Assembly (NCBI RefSeq): GCF_010389155.1
Contig: NC_057764.1
Location: forward strand, 40,990,275 to 41,054,274
Direction: 5' to 3'
DNA length: 64,000 nucleotides
From: Erigeron canadensis
Lineage: Eukaryota > Streptophyta > Magnoliopsida > Asterales > Asteraceae
Positions 13,726-27,263 of this stretch are shown here, one piece after another; the stretch's first letter is position 1, and the number at the start of each line of letters is the position of its first letter. Below the pieces are notes generated by a model that worked only from the letters and a program-made list of their open reading frames with translations, was not told the origin of the DNA and ran no database searches. Made by a program: the position numbers and the translations under genes.

Positions 13726-14604
13726 ATCCTTTTTTTTTTTTTTGTATATATGGACGTTTTCGGTTATAGTATGAAGTGCGGAACAAGAGAAATAGAATAG
13801 AAATTGGGAGAAATGGCGAGTATTATTTGTAGTGGAGGGAGAAATGGAGTTTAAGGAGAAAGGAGAATCGAATTATGAAAAATGTTGTGTTTGATGGAAT
13901 GTACGAATGAAACCACTTTCCATGTGGGGCCGAATCTTTAGAATTGAAAAAAAGCTGAAAAGATAATACTAATTTATTACTTTTTTCATGTCTCCTTTTA
14001 CATTGTTTTGCTTTTTGCACTAAGAAATATTTTTTTATTACAAAAATGTTTAGATCAAGGTAAATTACATAACTGATATATGATTAACATACGATATTTC
14101 AAAGTGATTCAAAGGGATTGTAGTCTTGTAGAATAGCATACTGAACTACTAAAGTATCAAAATCATAGGTCGAGGCCGTCGGGCTCTAAAACGACCTGAA
14201 TTAATAAGAATATGATATTTATTCATTTGGCTTAACGAATAGATATCCAAACATAACAATTACGTTCATATTTGCTCATTCAAGACATTGGTTATTCGTG
14301 TATATTTGCTTGTGTTCATGATGGAGATAAACAGATATAAACGAATGAATATACATGAACAAATATATCGTTGATGAAAACATTTGTAGCTTAGTTCCTT
14401 TAATTGTTAAAATAACTAATTAAAGAGATTAATCACTGTAAAATTAATGTATTTTTCTTTTTATATATGGTTGGCCTATAACTAAAATATTGATGTGTAT
14501 CACCCACAAACTTGTAAGCTAGTTTTGTACATGGTTAGCCAAAACTACCGGCTATAGCCGGTTACACTCTATTGAGCTGACGTGGCACCTTAACTGGTCA
14601 TGAC
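13726..14604. other. HMA upstream region
   Basis: Sequence directly 5' of the HMA start codon, including a T-rich tract at 13729-13743 (A-rich on the gene strand, just upstream of the ATG) and the presumed leader. No confident TATA box or metal-response element could be picked out by eye. Bases 14440-14604 are an extra tandem copy of the outer arm of the palindrome that follows. Confidence 0.4.
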
Positions 14605-15260
14605 GTGACAACTTTACTGTTAAATGTACTTTTTTTGTACATGGTTGCCTAATTTAATTTTTTTTATCGATGTGTATCACTCACAAACTTATAAATTTTG
14701 TACATGGTTGACCAAAAACATGTTATAACCGATAGAAATGGCGAAAATGTTTTTCTTATTATTAACATTAACAATATGGATATTTTGTCTGTATTATACT
14801 GATGACATAGATTCTAATACATCCAACATTTTTCATCAAATACAAACGTGGTCTCATCTTTATTAACTCAACAACCATATGATGAAACAGACGTGATTGG
14901 CTGTTTCAACCCGCCGTTTGTTTCATCACCGGGATTCAAGAGCTAGCCATGTCTATTTCATCTATTGTTTTTTATTATTTATTTAAAAAACACGCGACCA
15001 CGTCTGTATTTAGTGAATAAGGTTAGTTTATTAGGATCCATGTCATCAGTATAATATACACCTAATATCCATATTATTACTTTAAATAATAATAAATAGT
15101 TTTGGTAACTAGTATCCATATTATTAATTTAACGGCTATAACATGTGCTTTTGGTTAACTATATAGAAATTTTACAAGTTAATGGGTGATACAGATCAAT
15201 AAAAAAAAGTAAATTGGGCATATACAAAAGAAAAAGTACATTTAACATGTAAGTTGTCAC
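14605..15260. repeat. Long imperfect palindrome (about 330-bp arms)
   Basis: Reverse-complementing 14933-15260 gives a close match to 14605-14930. Shared blocks include GTGACAACTT at the outer edge, TTAAATGTACTTTTT, GTATCAC, TATACTGATGACAT and GATGAAA at the centre (about 14920). The left arm has an additional tandem copy further out (from about 14440). There is no coding capacity. It is probably a foldback transposon; I could not establish a target-site duplication. Confidence 0.75.
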
Positions 15261-16310
15261 ATTAGTTCAAAAAGTACATTTAAAATTTTAGATTTTCATG
15301 TATTTTTAAAATTTTCTTATAAGTTTTTAACATTTTGACCCCTTTTATATTTATATTTGACGGATTAATTTTTAATTTTGCCACCTCTGAGATTTTTTTC
15401 TGCTACCGCCTCTGCCCCCCCCCCCCCCCTTTTCCCTCACCGCTACCGTTACCCATCATTGCCATTACTACTGGCACCACCACACTGCTGGTACTACCAT
15501 CATTGTTGCATCACGTGAATATATAGTGTAGTCACAGTATCACACTTTATCACACTTTAAATTGAAACACGGTAAGGTCAATGTATAATGAAGGCATGAG
15601 TTAGTCCATCGTCATTTGTCAATCTAGATTTATGGGCTAATAACATTCTTTGCATTTATTAATATATTTATGTTTTGAACGGCATTAACGTTCTTTGCAT
15701 GAACATTCGATTTAGGCAATTAACTTTTTTTTCGTTCTCTTTAACCTGGGTAACATACTATATATCCATATTTTTTTGGTCAGATTTATATCAAAGAAAG
15801 ATTTCATTATGTAAAGAAGTATTACGAAGTATTAATGTAAGTCAATAGCTCGATAACATTGGTTGAGATTAATTAAGGGGGAACTCAAAAACAACCGTTG
15901 TGCATATGGTCTAACATAACTTTTTCCGTTTTTCGTTAATAAGCTTCACGTAGAAACGCATAAAAAAAAAACGCTAGTCTTAAAAAAAAAAAAAAAAGGT
16001 AAAGAAGGCACCCTATTCCTGGAACCATATTGGATCCCTATCATCCCACCCCATAAGAATTATGATGTCAGTAAAATATTTTACTTAATAATAATCACAT
16101 GATATGGACATCCCAAGAATTGAACACACGTCTCTTAACTTCACATATAGACTCAAACTGCATTGATAACGGGTATCACTCCACTAGACTTATGGATTGA
16201 TTGGTAAAAAAAACAAGTAATTTCTATCTTCAGTTAAATGTTGCTATACTATTCTGATTTTCTTGGTTGCCTTTCTTTTTCATTTTTTTTTGTTTTTGTT
16301 TTTGAACCGC
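15261..16310. other. Intergenic, low complexity
   Basis: Contains a run of 15 C at 15415-15429 followed by CACC/TACC-type triplets to about 15510, a composition unlike the flanks, then ordinary AT-rich sequence up to the CACTA element. No gene is supported. Confidence 0.5.
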
Positions 16311-19300
16311 CACTACTAGAAAACTGGGCTTTAGCGACGGCCAAATCCGTCGGTAATGACTATTAGCTTTTTATCTCTCTTCTTTCCATCAATACCTCAA
16401 AATTTATTCTTTTATATCTGTAACAAAAACATGAAACAAAATAAAAAACACAAGTTATAAAACACATAATAATATAATACTGATAAAAATGAAACATGAA
16501 ATTAATAACTAGTTTCTATCTTAGAAAACAATACCTGCGCTGCATACAATTGTTTTATATTTCAGCTACAAAGATGAAATCTTCTTATTCCAACAATCTG
16601 AAAAAGGAAAAAAACAATAAAATTTTCAAATTTATATGGAAGGAAAAGTTAGTGAGAATATACATAAACAAGAATATGTTGTTTACTTCTTTTAGTGTGG
16701 ATCGACCAAGAATAAACTCGCATCTTCGGCCTATTTATGATCATTATTAGATCTACACATAACAAACAAAGATGGGTTTTTAAATCTACACAAAACATAC
16801 AAAGATAGTTTTATAGATCTACACAAAACAAACATAAACGTTATAGATAACCAAACAAAAGCTTAAACCTCGGCGTGCTCGATCGATTTTGAGATTTTTT
16901 CATGTGGTGGGTTTGTTGATTACAGATTTTGAATATTAATAAAAAGGTGGAATACAATTTATGAAGGTTTTATTTAGTGTTTTTTAAGTTATTTGGTTGA
17001 TGGTTTTTATTATACAATAATAGATGATAAGAAAGAGTGGTGGAAAAAAAATGGTGGTAGAAAATGAGGATAAGAGTAGAGAAATATTAAATATAGATGA
17101 GGATAAGGTTGGTTTGGGATATGAAGGATTTGGGGGGTTCAGGTGGGATTCGAAAAATTGAAACTAAATTCAAGTTTTTCACTTCATTTACAATATTATC
17201 TAAAATACAATATAGTAACAAATTTGGTCAAACACTCAATAAGTAAAACATAAACCTATATAATTATAAGATAAGATAGTCCAAGATAGTCTTACCATAG
17301 AAGATGTATATAATTCTATTATTATAAGAACTAGACATAATAAAATGTGTATCAAGAAGTTTGGAACACTATGCTTAAAAGCTACAACTTAAAGCTAAAA
17401 AAAAAATTACAAATACAAGCTACAACTATTTTTGTCAAACATACTTTAGATATATAATTTTTATTCATATATTAACAAATAAACAATAGTAGCATTATAC
17501 TACTAAATTAAAGAAAAACAAGATAACCAACACATTATTATACTACTAAATCAAAAAAGAAAAACAAAAAGACAAATAATTGATCATGATTGACGTCTAC
17601 ATTGTAAGCTTTAACAATACTGAATTCAATTATATTTTTAAATAGTTGCACATCGTGCGGGTAAAAGACATAGTATATATATATGATAGAGATCAAATGA
17701 GAAGGTACCTTAAGGAGAAAAGGGTGAGAATGTTCGTTTTCTATTTTTTTTTAACTTGTTTTTTAAACTATTTTCTTTTTTTCCATTTTTTTTCATTCTC
17801 TCTTTAATTAACTTTTTTCATATAAAAATTTTAAACAATTTTTAAAAAATTTTAACTCAAATTTTCTCTTTACTTAGAAAAACTTTTAGTCAAATTTTCA
17901 CTCAAAAACCAAGGTTGTTATTTTTGAAATGTAGCACTTACAATCTTTATAATATGTTAATATGAAACTACGATAAAAGACACATTTCGTGTAAGGAACG
18001 TGTCAAGTGTCGTTTAAATAATATTGCCATTCTGTTTTTATTATATTCTTTGTACGATGTCCAAGGATGAACATCATTTTTAACTTAAGGATAACTATAG
18101 AACGTGTGACGATGATAAAAACACAACTTTCTTGAGTATAAACAAGTTAAAAGTTTCTCAATTTAAAACACAACTATAGAACATCATTCTTTGTGTTTCT
18201 CAATTTAAAAGACACACACATAAAAAATGTTTATCTTTTATAGTATTAATAAAGTTTTAGTTTGGTCTTGTTTATGTCTTATAATTCAAATGCTACTTCG
18301 GCCGATAAGCGAACGAATATAAACAAATATGAAAAGTGGTAGTTGTATGTTATATACGAGTACTATATATAATCATTGATGCAAAGTACCATAGAAAGTA
18401 TGCTAAAATGGTTACGATGGCCAACGATAGACATCATTTTTAACTTAAGGATAACTATATAACGTGTGACGATGATAAAAACACAACTTTCGTGAGTATA
18501 AACAAGCTATAGTTACATTTTATATATATTTTTTTGATTATGTATGAAGTTTAAAACCTAGAAAAATAGGTTTTAAAGCTAAAAGGCTAAAATAAAGAAT
18601 TGACGGTCGCTATCACCGACGGATTACCTACGGATTTTCAAAATCCGTATGTAATCCATCGGTAATAGCGACGGATTACCGACGGATTATTATACTTTTT
18701 TAGTTTCAAAAATTTAAAACTTGTGTTTCTCAAATTAGAAGACACACACACACATAAAAAATGTTTATCTTTTATAGTATTAATAAAGTTTTAGTTTGGT
18801 CTTGTTTATGTCTTATAATTCAAATGCTACTTCGGCCGGTAAGCGAACGAATATAAGCAAACATGAAAAGTGGTAGTTGTATGTTATATACTATATATAA
18901 TCATTGATGCAAAGTACCATAGAAAGTATGCTAAAATGGTTACGATGGCCAAGGATGGACATCATTGTTAACTTAAGGATAACTATAGAACGTGTGACGA
19001 TGATAAAAACACAACTTTTGTGAGTATAAACAAGCTATAGTTACATTTTATATATATATTTGTGAATATGTATGAAGTTTAAAACCTAGAAAAATAGATT
19101 TTAAAGCTAAAAGGCTAAAATAAAGAATTGATCGTCGCTAATCCGTCGCTATCACCGACGGATTACCTACGGATTTTTAAAATCCGTAGGTAATCTGTCG
19201 TTAATAGCGACGGATTACCGACGGATTATTATATCTTATTAGTTTGGTCTTGTTTATGTCTTATAATTCAAATGCTACTCCGGCCGGTAAGCGAAGGAAT

Positions 19301-20153
19301 ATTAACAAACATGAAAAGTGGTAGTTGTATGTTATATACTATATATAATCATTATATATAATAATTGATGCAAAATAACATAGAAAATATGTTAAAATGG
19401 TTACGATAGCCAATGATGAATATCTTGAATAATTTATAACTATAGTTTAATGAATATTAACTGTAAGCAAATTGAGTTTTAATTATTAAAAAGTTTTTTT
19501 TTTTTATAAATTATTTGGATATTTAGAATAACATGAATTTATATTTTATGTAGTTTATTTTAATGAGAAAAAAAGATTTAAAAGTGTAAATTATATTATT
19601 TTTAAACAAATGAATAAAAAACACAAACACGAAAGTGAGTAATGCAAAGTATTATCTAAATGATAACACGATGACCACAATTGCCAAGGATGAATATGGT
19701 TTTAATATTAAAAGTAGTTAAAAAAACACGAAACAATGAAAAACCGCCGGATTAGATGATCAAATTACTTGAAATATTAAATTTTGAATTATTAGCGACG
19801 CATTTCCGACAGACTAAGTCAACGGTAGTTATTTATATTTCATTATTTTAGTATTATTAAATAAAATAAAATTTATCTAGTATTTCCGTCGGTAATCCGT
19901 CGGTAACTAAATAATTATTTTTAAAAATAAAAAGTATTAGGTAGTATTTAAAATGTCCGTCGTTAATCGGTCGGTAACGTTTGTACTTATCCGACAGATT
20001 ACCTACGGATTTTCCCGTCGTTATTTTGTCGCAAATCTGTCGTTATTTGACTCATATGTGCTAAACAATGTGGCGACGGGCTATCCGTCGGTAATAGCGA
20101 CGGATGTGTTTTCGTCGGTAATTCCGTTGGTAAAGGCCAGTTTTCTAGTAGTG
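16311..20153. mobile_element. Non-autonomous CACTA (En/Spm) transposon, 3843 bp
   Basis: Perfect 17-bp terminal inverted repeats CACTACTAGAAAACTGG at 16311-16327 and inverted at 20137-20153. The flanking triplets are CGC and TGC, one mismatch from the 3-bp duplication this superfamily makes. Subterminal regions carry the expected short motif arrays, here variants of ACGGATTACCGACGG and CCGTCGGTAA at 16335-16360, 18600-18690, 19130-19230 and densely over 19790-20130. No transposase motif or long open frame is present, so movement would need a helper element. The interior includes a module repeated about three times. Confidence 0.9.
18061..19409. repeat. Triplicated module inside the CACTA element
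   Basis: Three tandem units start at 18061, 18421 and 18949 (about 360, 528 and 461 bp). Each opens with CCAA(G/C)GAT and a block containing AACGTGTGACGATG, and each closes with CTACTTCGGCCG or a variant and a ATGGTTACGAT(G/A) block. Units 2 and 3 contain a hairpin built from the CGACGGATTACC motif (18601-18690; 19131-19230) that unit 1 lacks. Confidence 0.85.
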
Positions 20154-22903
20154 TGCCTAATAATTCTTTTTTTTTTGGTTGCTTTTGATTTATTTTCATG
20201 TTGCTTTTACCATCTTTAATTTTACACATGACTTAAGTAAAACTTGATCCATCAAAACGTAAAACATGTATCTTGTAAACTTTCAGTATTTCAGACGTTC
20301 ATTTTAGTTGCTTCTGAATGGCAAAAAATGGAATCACTCTTAATGAGATATCGATCTGTAATTTATATAGTCTAAAAATACGTTTTAAGACACCTTTTAT
20401 AGACCTGATGACTTTCTATCTCATTCATTTTCGAAGATATAATACTAATCATCAATAGATGGATTAGTATATGGTGGAGCCTGAGACTGAGAGGTCTTGA
20501 TTTCAAATCCTGGTGTGAATAAAATGCTCTCATGAATGGAGACAAGGGTCTGGAATTGGAGTTAGGTATATGAAGAGGCATACCGCGGAGCCCAAATTTG
20601 TCATTCAAAAAAATATATATATCTACATTTAACAAATTTAAGCTCTAACACATTGGATTAATAGATATACAACTAAGGTGGTGTTTGTTTAAGGATTTAA
20701 TAAAACAGTTATGATGACTTAATCAATAATATAAAATATATAAAAAAAAATAAAAATGAAAAAATATAACAGATATATACATATATATATATATATATTT
20801 AAAAAGGGGATAGAAAAAAAATGAATCCCAGTCTAAGATCTATTTCCTTGCCATATTTAGAAAATGAGTTCTCAAAATAAATCAACCTATATATAAAAAT
20901 TGGGTATTGTAAAATGTAAACAAGTATTAAAGTAAAACAAATAAGACTAGATCTTGACCCTTAGATCATGGTTAAATTGATGCACAAAGATTCACGAAGC
21001 AATTGATGTACGATGATTTTCATGATGCACGGTGATCAAATATCACTGAAGAAAAACCTATTGTTTTATTTGTTTTACTTTAATAATTGTTTTATTTTAC
21101 CTAAAACTCATATATATACACATCGAAACTAAAGTTTTATTCAAATATAGAACTTGATTATTCTTATTTGGACATGTTGTTCCTATGTGTATCTATTATT
21201 GATGTTATTCAATTGATTATGATTTATGAAATTAATAGACGGTATATGTTTTCTTACAAAGATAAAACCAGGCCACTAACTAAAAAGAATATATAGATGG
21301 TGTTTCATACTATATATATATATATAGATAGAATCTTATATATTTAGTGCATTGTGATTCATATTATCATGTTTACCACTTTCTAGTACATCATCTGCAT
21401 AGCGATACCCAACTTAATTTTGAGATGTTGAACGCGCGCGTGTGATTCTGATGAAACTAATCAACCATATTTAAAAAAAATAAACTCAAACCATTATAAA
21501 AAACATATAATTGGTTTTAATGTAGCAAAAGATGTAGATTAATTAATTGTGTGTGCGCAGTAGCCAATAACAAACATGCTTATTTGTGGAAAGCAAAAGA
21601 GTACGTGGTATTCGACAATGAGCACCACATTGGGCATATTGATATTATTATATGTACTATCTAGGAAGCAGATGGTCAAAGTTATGTACCAAGATATGGT
21701 CTCGCAAAATGACACACTAGTTAACTAATACGAGTAATATTTTGAATTTTTCTAGCTAGGCTGGCGCTTGGTTATACAATTTGGAGGCTTCATTCGGATT
21801 TCCAATTAAATTCTTTTTTCTTTTTTTTTTTCAAAAGGACTCTGAGTCGTATACCTCCGTAAATGATGAGTCAGTTTTGCACATTTAATTTGTAGAGTCG
21901 TACTTAACTAAGGTGATCGAATTCGTGACGTATCAAGACGCCTTTAAAAATCATTATGCCTACACTACCAAATTTGTCACGGGACATGTGATGTGATCGG
22001 ATAAACATGATATATACACAGATCGAAGCTTTTGAACCTTTTATTATTTATATACGCCTGTACCGTACATATTATGTATTTGTTGTATACTCGTATATGC
22101 TAATGTTTTTAACTTAATTTGAATTTACTTTTGGACCCATCAATCTAATTAAGCATGTTATGATCGATACGTGTTTATCATGACGATTATGATTAATAAG
22201 TCCTTAAAAGAGAAACATATTTTTTTTTACTAGATAAAGTAGCTAGCTATAAATATATATATGTATGCATATCTTGTGGGTCTATAATGATTACATTAGT
22301 TATCAAAAGCAGGATATATAACCTTTTAATTGAATGGTGTGTTACGAGTTGTAGCATCAAATAAGAAGTGGATTTAGTGGTAGAAAGCAACAAAACATGG
22401 TCTCTACATTAAGCACTCCAAATTATGACAGATTGCCAAAACGCATCTAATAAGCATATACTTAATGAGTGGTAGAAAGCATAAGAATATGGTCTCTCAC
22501 AATGTTCATGAACTTTTGGTAGATATCATATGTCTCGATCTTGGTTTCAATTCCCACTATTATATATCCTTTTAAATTTCAATCATTGCTTGATGTCTTC
22601 TTTAAAGGCAATTGAGAATTAAGCAGTGTACTGTTATATGTATTCCACTAAAGATTATGATCAAAAAAGTTCTTATATTACTCGTAATTATCTAAGTTAA
22701 GATTGTTTTAATTTGTTGCTCAAAAGTCGACAATAATTAATGTTGCCGATCAACAATCTATGATAGATAGGGTGATATATGAAAAGGAATTATTCTTCTC
22801 CTCATAATATGTATCGCTTTAAGAGTTATGATTAGTACTTCATACACACAAAAAAAGTATCCTAAAGTTTAAAAAGCGGTTGTACATTATACATATGTGT
22901 GTC
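20154..22903. other. Intergenic region with possible tRNA-derived SINE remnants
   Basis: No gene is supported. Two stretches look like RNA polymerase III promoters. In 20455-20530, TAGTATATGGTGGAGC is followed by a B-box-like GATTTCAAATCC. In 22465-22560, GAGTGGTAGAAAGC is followed by GGTTTCAATTCCC. Both could be decayed SINE heads; neither has clear ends or duplications. Confidence 0.4.
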
Positions 22904-23728
22904 TAGGGATGGTATTCAATGTTGTAGCATAACAACCCGATTGACACCAAAACTCAAACCATCTCATACCCAAAACCGATACCATACCAAAATTATTGAC
23001 TGGTACTTTTCGGTTCCATACCCGTTGGTATGGTTAAGTTTGTTGCCAATACTGTTGTTAAACCAGATAGAAGCTACAAACTATCTTAAACTTTTGCTAT
23101 GGTTCATTTTTTAATGTCTTTGCAAGAAAAAAAGATGAAATAGCCATGCGGCCCATGCCCGTAGGAGTTAGGACAGTTGATGGCCTTTTTTTTTATAATG
23201 ACTAACAATAATAATATGTAAATCATGTGTATAAAAGTACCATATACTTTCACAATTTCATTGCCACTACCAGTTAAGTTTGCTGCCAATAATGCTGCAC
23301 CTTAAAAGCCACAGCTAGCTTCATCTGCATAATTAGCATTAATGCTGTTACAAAGTGTTTTCTAGTCAAATGATTCCCTGAGCATTTGTTGTACTTTGGA
23401 AATCCTAGTTGACCCACCAACAATATCATATCATTCTTGTGAGCCATATTCCCATCTATCAAACATTTTTCAACATGCTCGATAGTACTCAATGATTAGT
23501 GCATTACATGTATAAAAGGTGTAGTTTGTACAAAGAATATAAAACATACAACGGATGACTTCACGGTACTAATAAGAATGCAAGATTATTTATACTGTAA
23601 CTTTTGAAATGTAAAAAAACAGAAATTTTTGCTACCTTTTAACCAGTTGGAACCAGAGCATTTTTGTCAAATATCTAAAGCCGAAACCTACACCATCGGT
23701 GGTACCGGCATAAATTTGCTCATCCCTA
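22904..23728. mobile_element. Non-autonomous hAT element, 825 bp
   Basis: The ends are TAGGGATGGTATTC and, inverted, TAGGGATGAGCAAA, the usual short TIR of plant hAT elements. The flanking octamers are TGTGTGTC (22896-22903) and TGTGCGTC (23729-23736), a 7/8 match to the 8-bp duplication hAT transposases make. The interior has short ACCGATACC-like words and no transposase. Confidence 0.8.
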
Positions 23729-24371
23729 TGTGCGTCGTAAACATAGTTTTCTAGAGTTAGTTTAGCAAAATCCAAAAGGAAAACACTTAACTAAATACAA
23801 TGTAAAAATGTTGATTTGAAAATTGGAGCACGACCTGTTAATAATGTGTCACGGAGTATAATTTGTTTAAAAAATGTACACTATGTTTTGATAATTTAGA
23901 TGATAGATAACTTGGGATTAAGGTATAACCTTCTAAACATGTAATAATACCTTAATCAGAAATAATCAAAATCAAATAACTTTTTTACCAATCGATTATG
24001 GTACCCTAGAAATGGACTATTTATTAGTTCTAGGAATGGAAATGGGTCGGGTTCGGGACGGGTAATACCATACCCCAAACCGATAAAAAAAAAAAGCGCT
24101 TCCCGAACCCGCCTCGAAAAGTGAATTGTGTTCCAATACTAACGAAGTCTAATTCTAAACTATTCAAAGGTTAAATTTAAATGGTTGCTTAATTTATATT
24201 TTTTTCAATATATTTTACTATACAAAAATTTCCATACATTTCTTACTTGATTCATCAACTGAGTATGTTATCTAGAAATGATGTAAGACACCATCAGTAT
24301 TGATATTAACTATTTATTATCATAATCTCACGTAAATCATATCATAATTCTAACTTTGACATTATATAAAA

Positions 24372-24657
24372 GGGATTAGTTCCCTCGAATATAAGAAACT
24401 TTGAACGAATGTCTATAGTAGGAAATAACTAAAGCTGTGTGTATTGTATGTAAACAACTTTGAAATAATGTTTATTGTATGTAAGAATTTCGTTTCAACC
24501 AATTACAATATGACAAGTGGCACCTGTATATGGTTGTCACGTATGTTTTCTTACATACAATAAACATTTTTTCAAGTTGCTTACATACAATACACATAAC
24601 TTTAGTTTTTTCCTACACATTCGGTCAAAGATAGTTACATTCCAAGAAACTAATCCC
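24372..24657. mobile_element. MULE-type foldback MITE, 286 bp
   Basis: Near full-length inverted repeat beginning GGGATTAGTT on both strands, with arms of about 120 bp sharing TGTGTATTGTATGTAA and ATGTTTATTGTATG. A perfect 9-bp duplication TATATAAAA flanks it (24363-24371 and 24658-24666), the length typical of Mutator-like elements. It is nested in a GGGTCGGGTT-rich repeat that brackets it (24040-24075 and 24695-24795). Confidence 0.88.
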
Positions 24658-24666
24658 TATATAAAA

Positions 24667-25135
24667 ATATAAATAACATATAAATATATCATATCGGGTC
24701 GGGTCGGGGCAGACATGTCCCACTTTCTGACCCTAACGGGTTCGGGTATCGAGTTTTCTCATCGGGTATCGGGTTTTCCTGTCGGGTCGGGTTTAAATTC
24801 AGTTCAATGACTCGTAAAATACATATTATGCTGGACTTAAGAACTTACTGCCCCAAACTAGATAATATGCTGGACTTTAAAAGAGCCTAATTAAGCTTAA
24901 ATGATGCTGGACTTATGACGAACTTACTTTAGCCCATAGAGTAGTGAAACATTCTGGATGGTTCAGACTTGAGAGTCTGATCCACTGATAAGGGCGATTC
25001 GTAACTTATGCACGCGTCTTGATTATTCACCAATCCCTTTCCGGTCTTCCCCACCGCTTACTACTACTGCATTTCTCTTTTGGAAAAATAAAAATCCTTC
25101 GACCGGATAAAAACGAAAAATAATCAAAGTCGGCG
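24667..25135. promoter_or_regulatory. NFS1 upstream region and leader
   Basis: Contains GGGTCGGGT repeats to about 24795, then unique sequence up to the NFS1 start codon. No clear TATA box is seen, as is common for housekeeping genes. The exact transcription start cannot be read from sequence alone. Confidence 0.35.
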
Positions 25136-26922
25136 ATGATACGAAACAGTCTTCGAACGGCCATTCGTGGAGGCGCGTGGCGCGTGAGTCCACGATCATT
25201 TTCAACCGCTACATCAGCTGCTCGTACGTTCCTTCGTTCCCTTCACCTTTCTTTATTTATTTATATAAATATATCGTGGTTATGTAAAAATTTAGGCTTT
25301 CTATCATGATTTTGTATTTTAGGGTTTGAATTTCAAAACCCTTGACTTAATTAAACTAAAACTCTTAATTGAGTGAGTACTGATATAGGGTTTGTATATG
25401 TATACATATGTGTATGTATATGCTTTTTATAATAATTTTACATTTTACGGTTTCAATTTTGAAACCCATGAGTAAATTAATATAAAAAGCTGAATTGGAT
25501 GGCAACTTATATAGGGTCTGTATATGCATATTATATGTATATGTGTATAGAACTACAGATACAGGTGTGACAGAATCCTTGAATTAGTTAATCTAAAAAG
25601 TTGTTGAGTTAAGATTGATTTGGGGTTTTCTATGTATATATGTGTATGTATCTATAGGTATGGCGGAACCTTATGAAGAGCCCGGAATCTCGATGAAAGG
25701 GGTGAAGATATCAGGGAGACCATTATATTTAGATATGCAAGCTACTTCTCCTGTTGATCCCAGGGTACTTGATGCTATGCTCCCGTATTTCGTTTCACAG
25801 TACGGGAACCCTCATTCACGTACCCATCTTTACGGGTGGGAATCCGATGAGGCGGTTGAAGTTGCACGAGGGCAAGTTGCGAATTTAATAAATGCGTCGC
25901 CTAAAGAAATTGTGTTTACGTCTGGTGCTACTGAGTGTAATAACATTTCAGTGAAAGGTGTGATGCACTTTTACAAGGATAAGAAGAAACATGTAATAAC
26001 GACCCAGACGGAGCATAAGTGTGTTCTTGATTCTTGTCGGCATTTACAGCAAGAAGGGTATGATATAACATATCTTCCGGTTAAAAGTGATGGTTTGGTG
26101 GATGTGCAACAGTTGAGAGACAGTATTAGGAGTGATACAGGCCTTGTGTCGGTTATGGCAGTGAATAATGAGATTGGTGTTATTCAACCGATGGAGGAGA
26201 TTGGTCAGATATGTAAGGAATTTAATGTTCCGTTTCACACTGATGCTGCACAGGCGTTAGGGAAGATTCCGATTGATGTGAATAAGTGGAATGTCAGTTT
26301 GATGTCGTTGAGTGGCCATAAGGTCTACGGGCCGAAGGGTGTTGGAGCTTTATATATGAGGAGACGCCCACGAATTAGAGTGGAACCGCAAATGAATGGT
26401 GGTGGGCAAGAAAGGGGGATTAGGAGTGGAACAGTGCCCACACCTTTGGTTGTTGGAATGGGTGCTGCATGTGAACTTGCGATGAAAGAGATGGAGTATG
26501 ATGAGAAAAGGATTACAAAGTTGAAAGATAGGATGCTAAAAGGTATCAGGGATAGGCTTGATGGGGTGGTAGTTAATGGGAGTAGTGAGCATCGGTATGC
26601 TGGGAATCTGAATTTATCATTTGCATATGTTGAAGGAGAAAGCTTGTTGATGGGACTGAAGGAGGTGGCTGTATCAAGTGGCAGTGCATGTACTAGTGCT
26701 AGTTTGGAACCTTCTTATGTGCTGAGGGCATTGGGCGTGGACGAAGATATGGCTCATACTTCAATTAGGTTTGGGATTGGGAGGTTTACCACTGAAGAAG
26801 AGATAGATAAAGCCGTTGAGCTAACTGTTAACCAGGTTGTAAAGTTAAGGGAAATGAGCCCGCTTTATGAAATGGTGAAAGAGGGGATTGATATCAAAAG
26901 TATACAATGGTCTCAACACTAA
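25136..26922 (+). CDS. NFS1: Mitochondrial cysteine desulfurase NFS1, complete
   Basis: Exon 1 (25136-25223) encodes an Arg/Ser-rich, acid-free mitochondrial presequence ([13 protein letters not shown]...SFSTATSA). Exon 2 (25658-26922) encodes the whole enzyme; joining at C|GT gives 450 aa, close to the 453 of Arabidopsis NFS1. A start at the internal Met31 would drop the targeting signal. PLP enzyme features are all present: His149 (TEHK), Asp225 (HTDAAQ), Schiff-base Lys251 ([10 protein letters not shown]) and the persulfide-forming Cys374 in [12 protein letters not shown]. The C-terminal 75 residues are almost identical to the plant family, including the terminal IQWSQH that contacts the scaffold. 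It takes sulfur from cysteine for Fe-S cluster assembly on ISCU with frataxin and ISD11 in the mitochondrial matrix. Confidence 0.96.
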
Positions 26923-27263
26923 TATAAGTGAAGTATTTGGATCAGATGCTGGCTTATGCTTTGAGTTTTTACAAGGTATTGCCTTTTATATGTACTTTAT
27001 TAAATATGTATATCCATATATGTGCCTCTGCTCTTAAATGTTGAAATTCGACAGAATCTGAACTTGGTAGTTACTTTTAAATGCTTGATCTTGATATGGA
27101 TGTTAAAGTTGTGTTTTAGTTGTAAATTTTGGATTATGCCTTTAGTGTCCTGCTCTTATTGTTAGTTATTTTTTTTCTTTTTGTTTTTTTTTGTTTTTTT
27201 TTTTGATACCTAACTACGAGTCAATGGTATTGTAGTTCACTAGATTTTCCTTACCTTTAGTTA

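Noticed and set aside
16496..16750. 84-codon open frame inside the CACTA element
   Set aside because: Lys/Asn/Ile-rich low-complexity translation with no transposase motif; expected by chance in AT-rich DNA.
24030..24800. LTR retrotransposon suggested by repeated GGGTCGGGTT
   Set aside because: The GC-rich words do not form direct repeats with TG...CA ends; they look like the edges of a repeat interrupted by the MITE.
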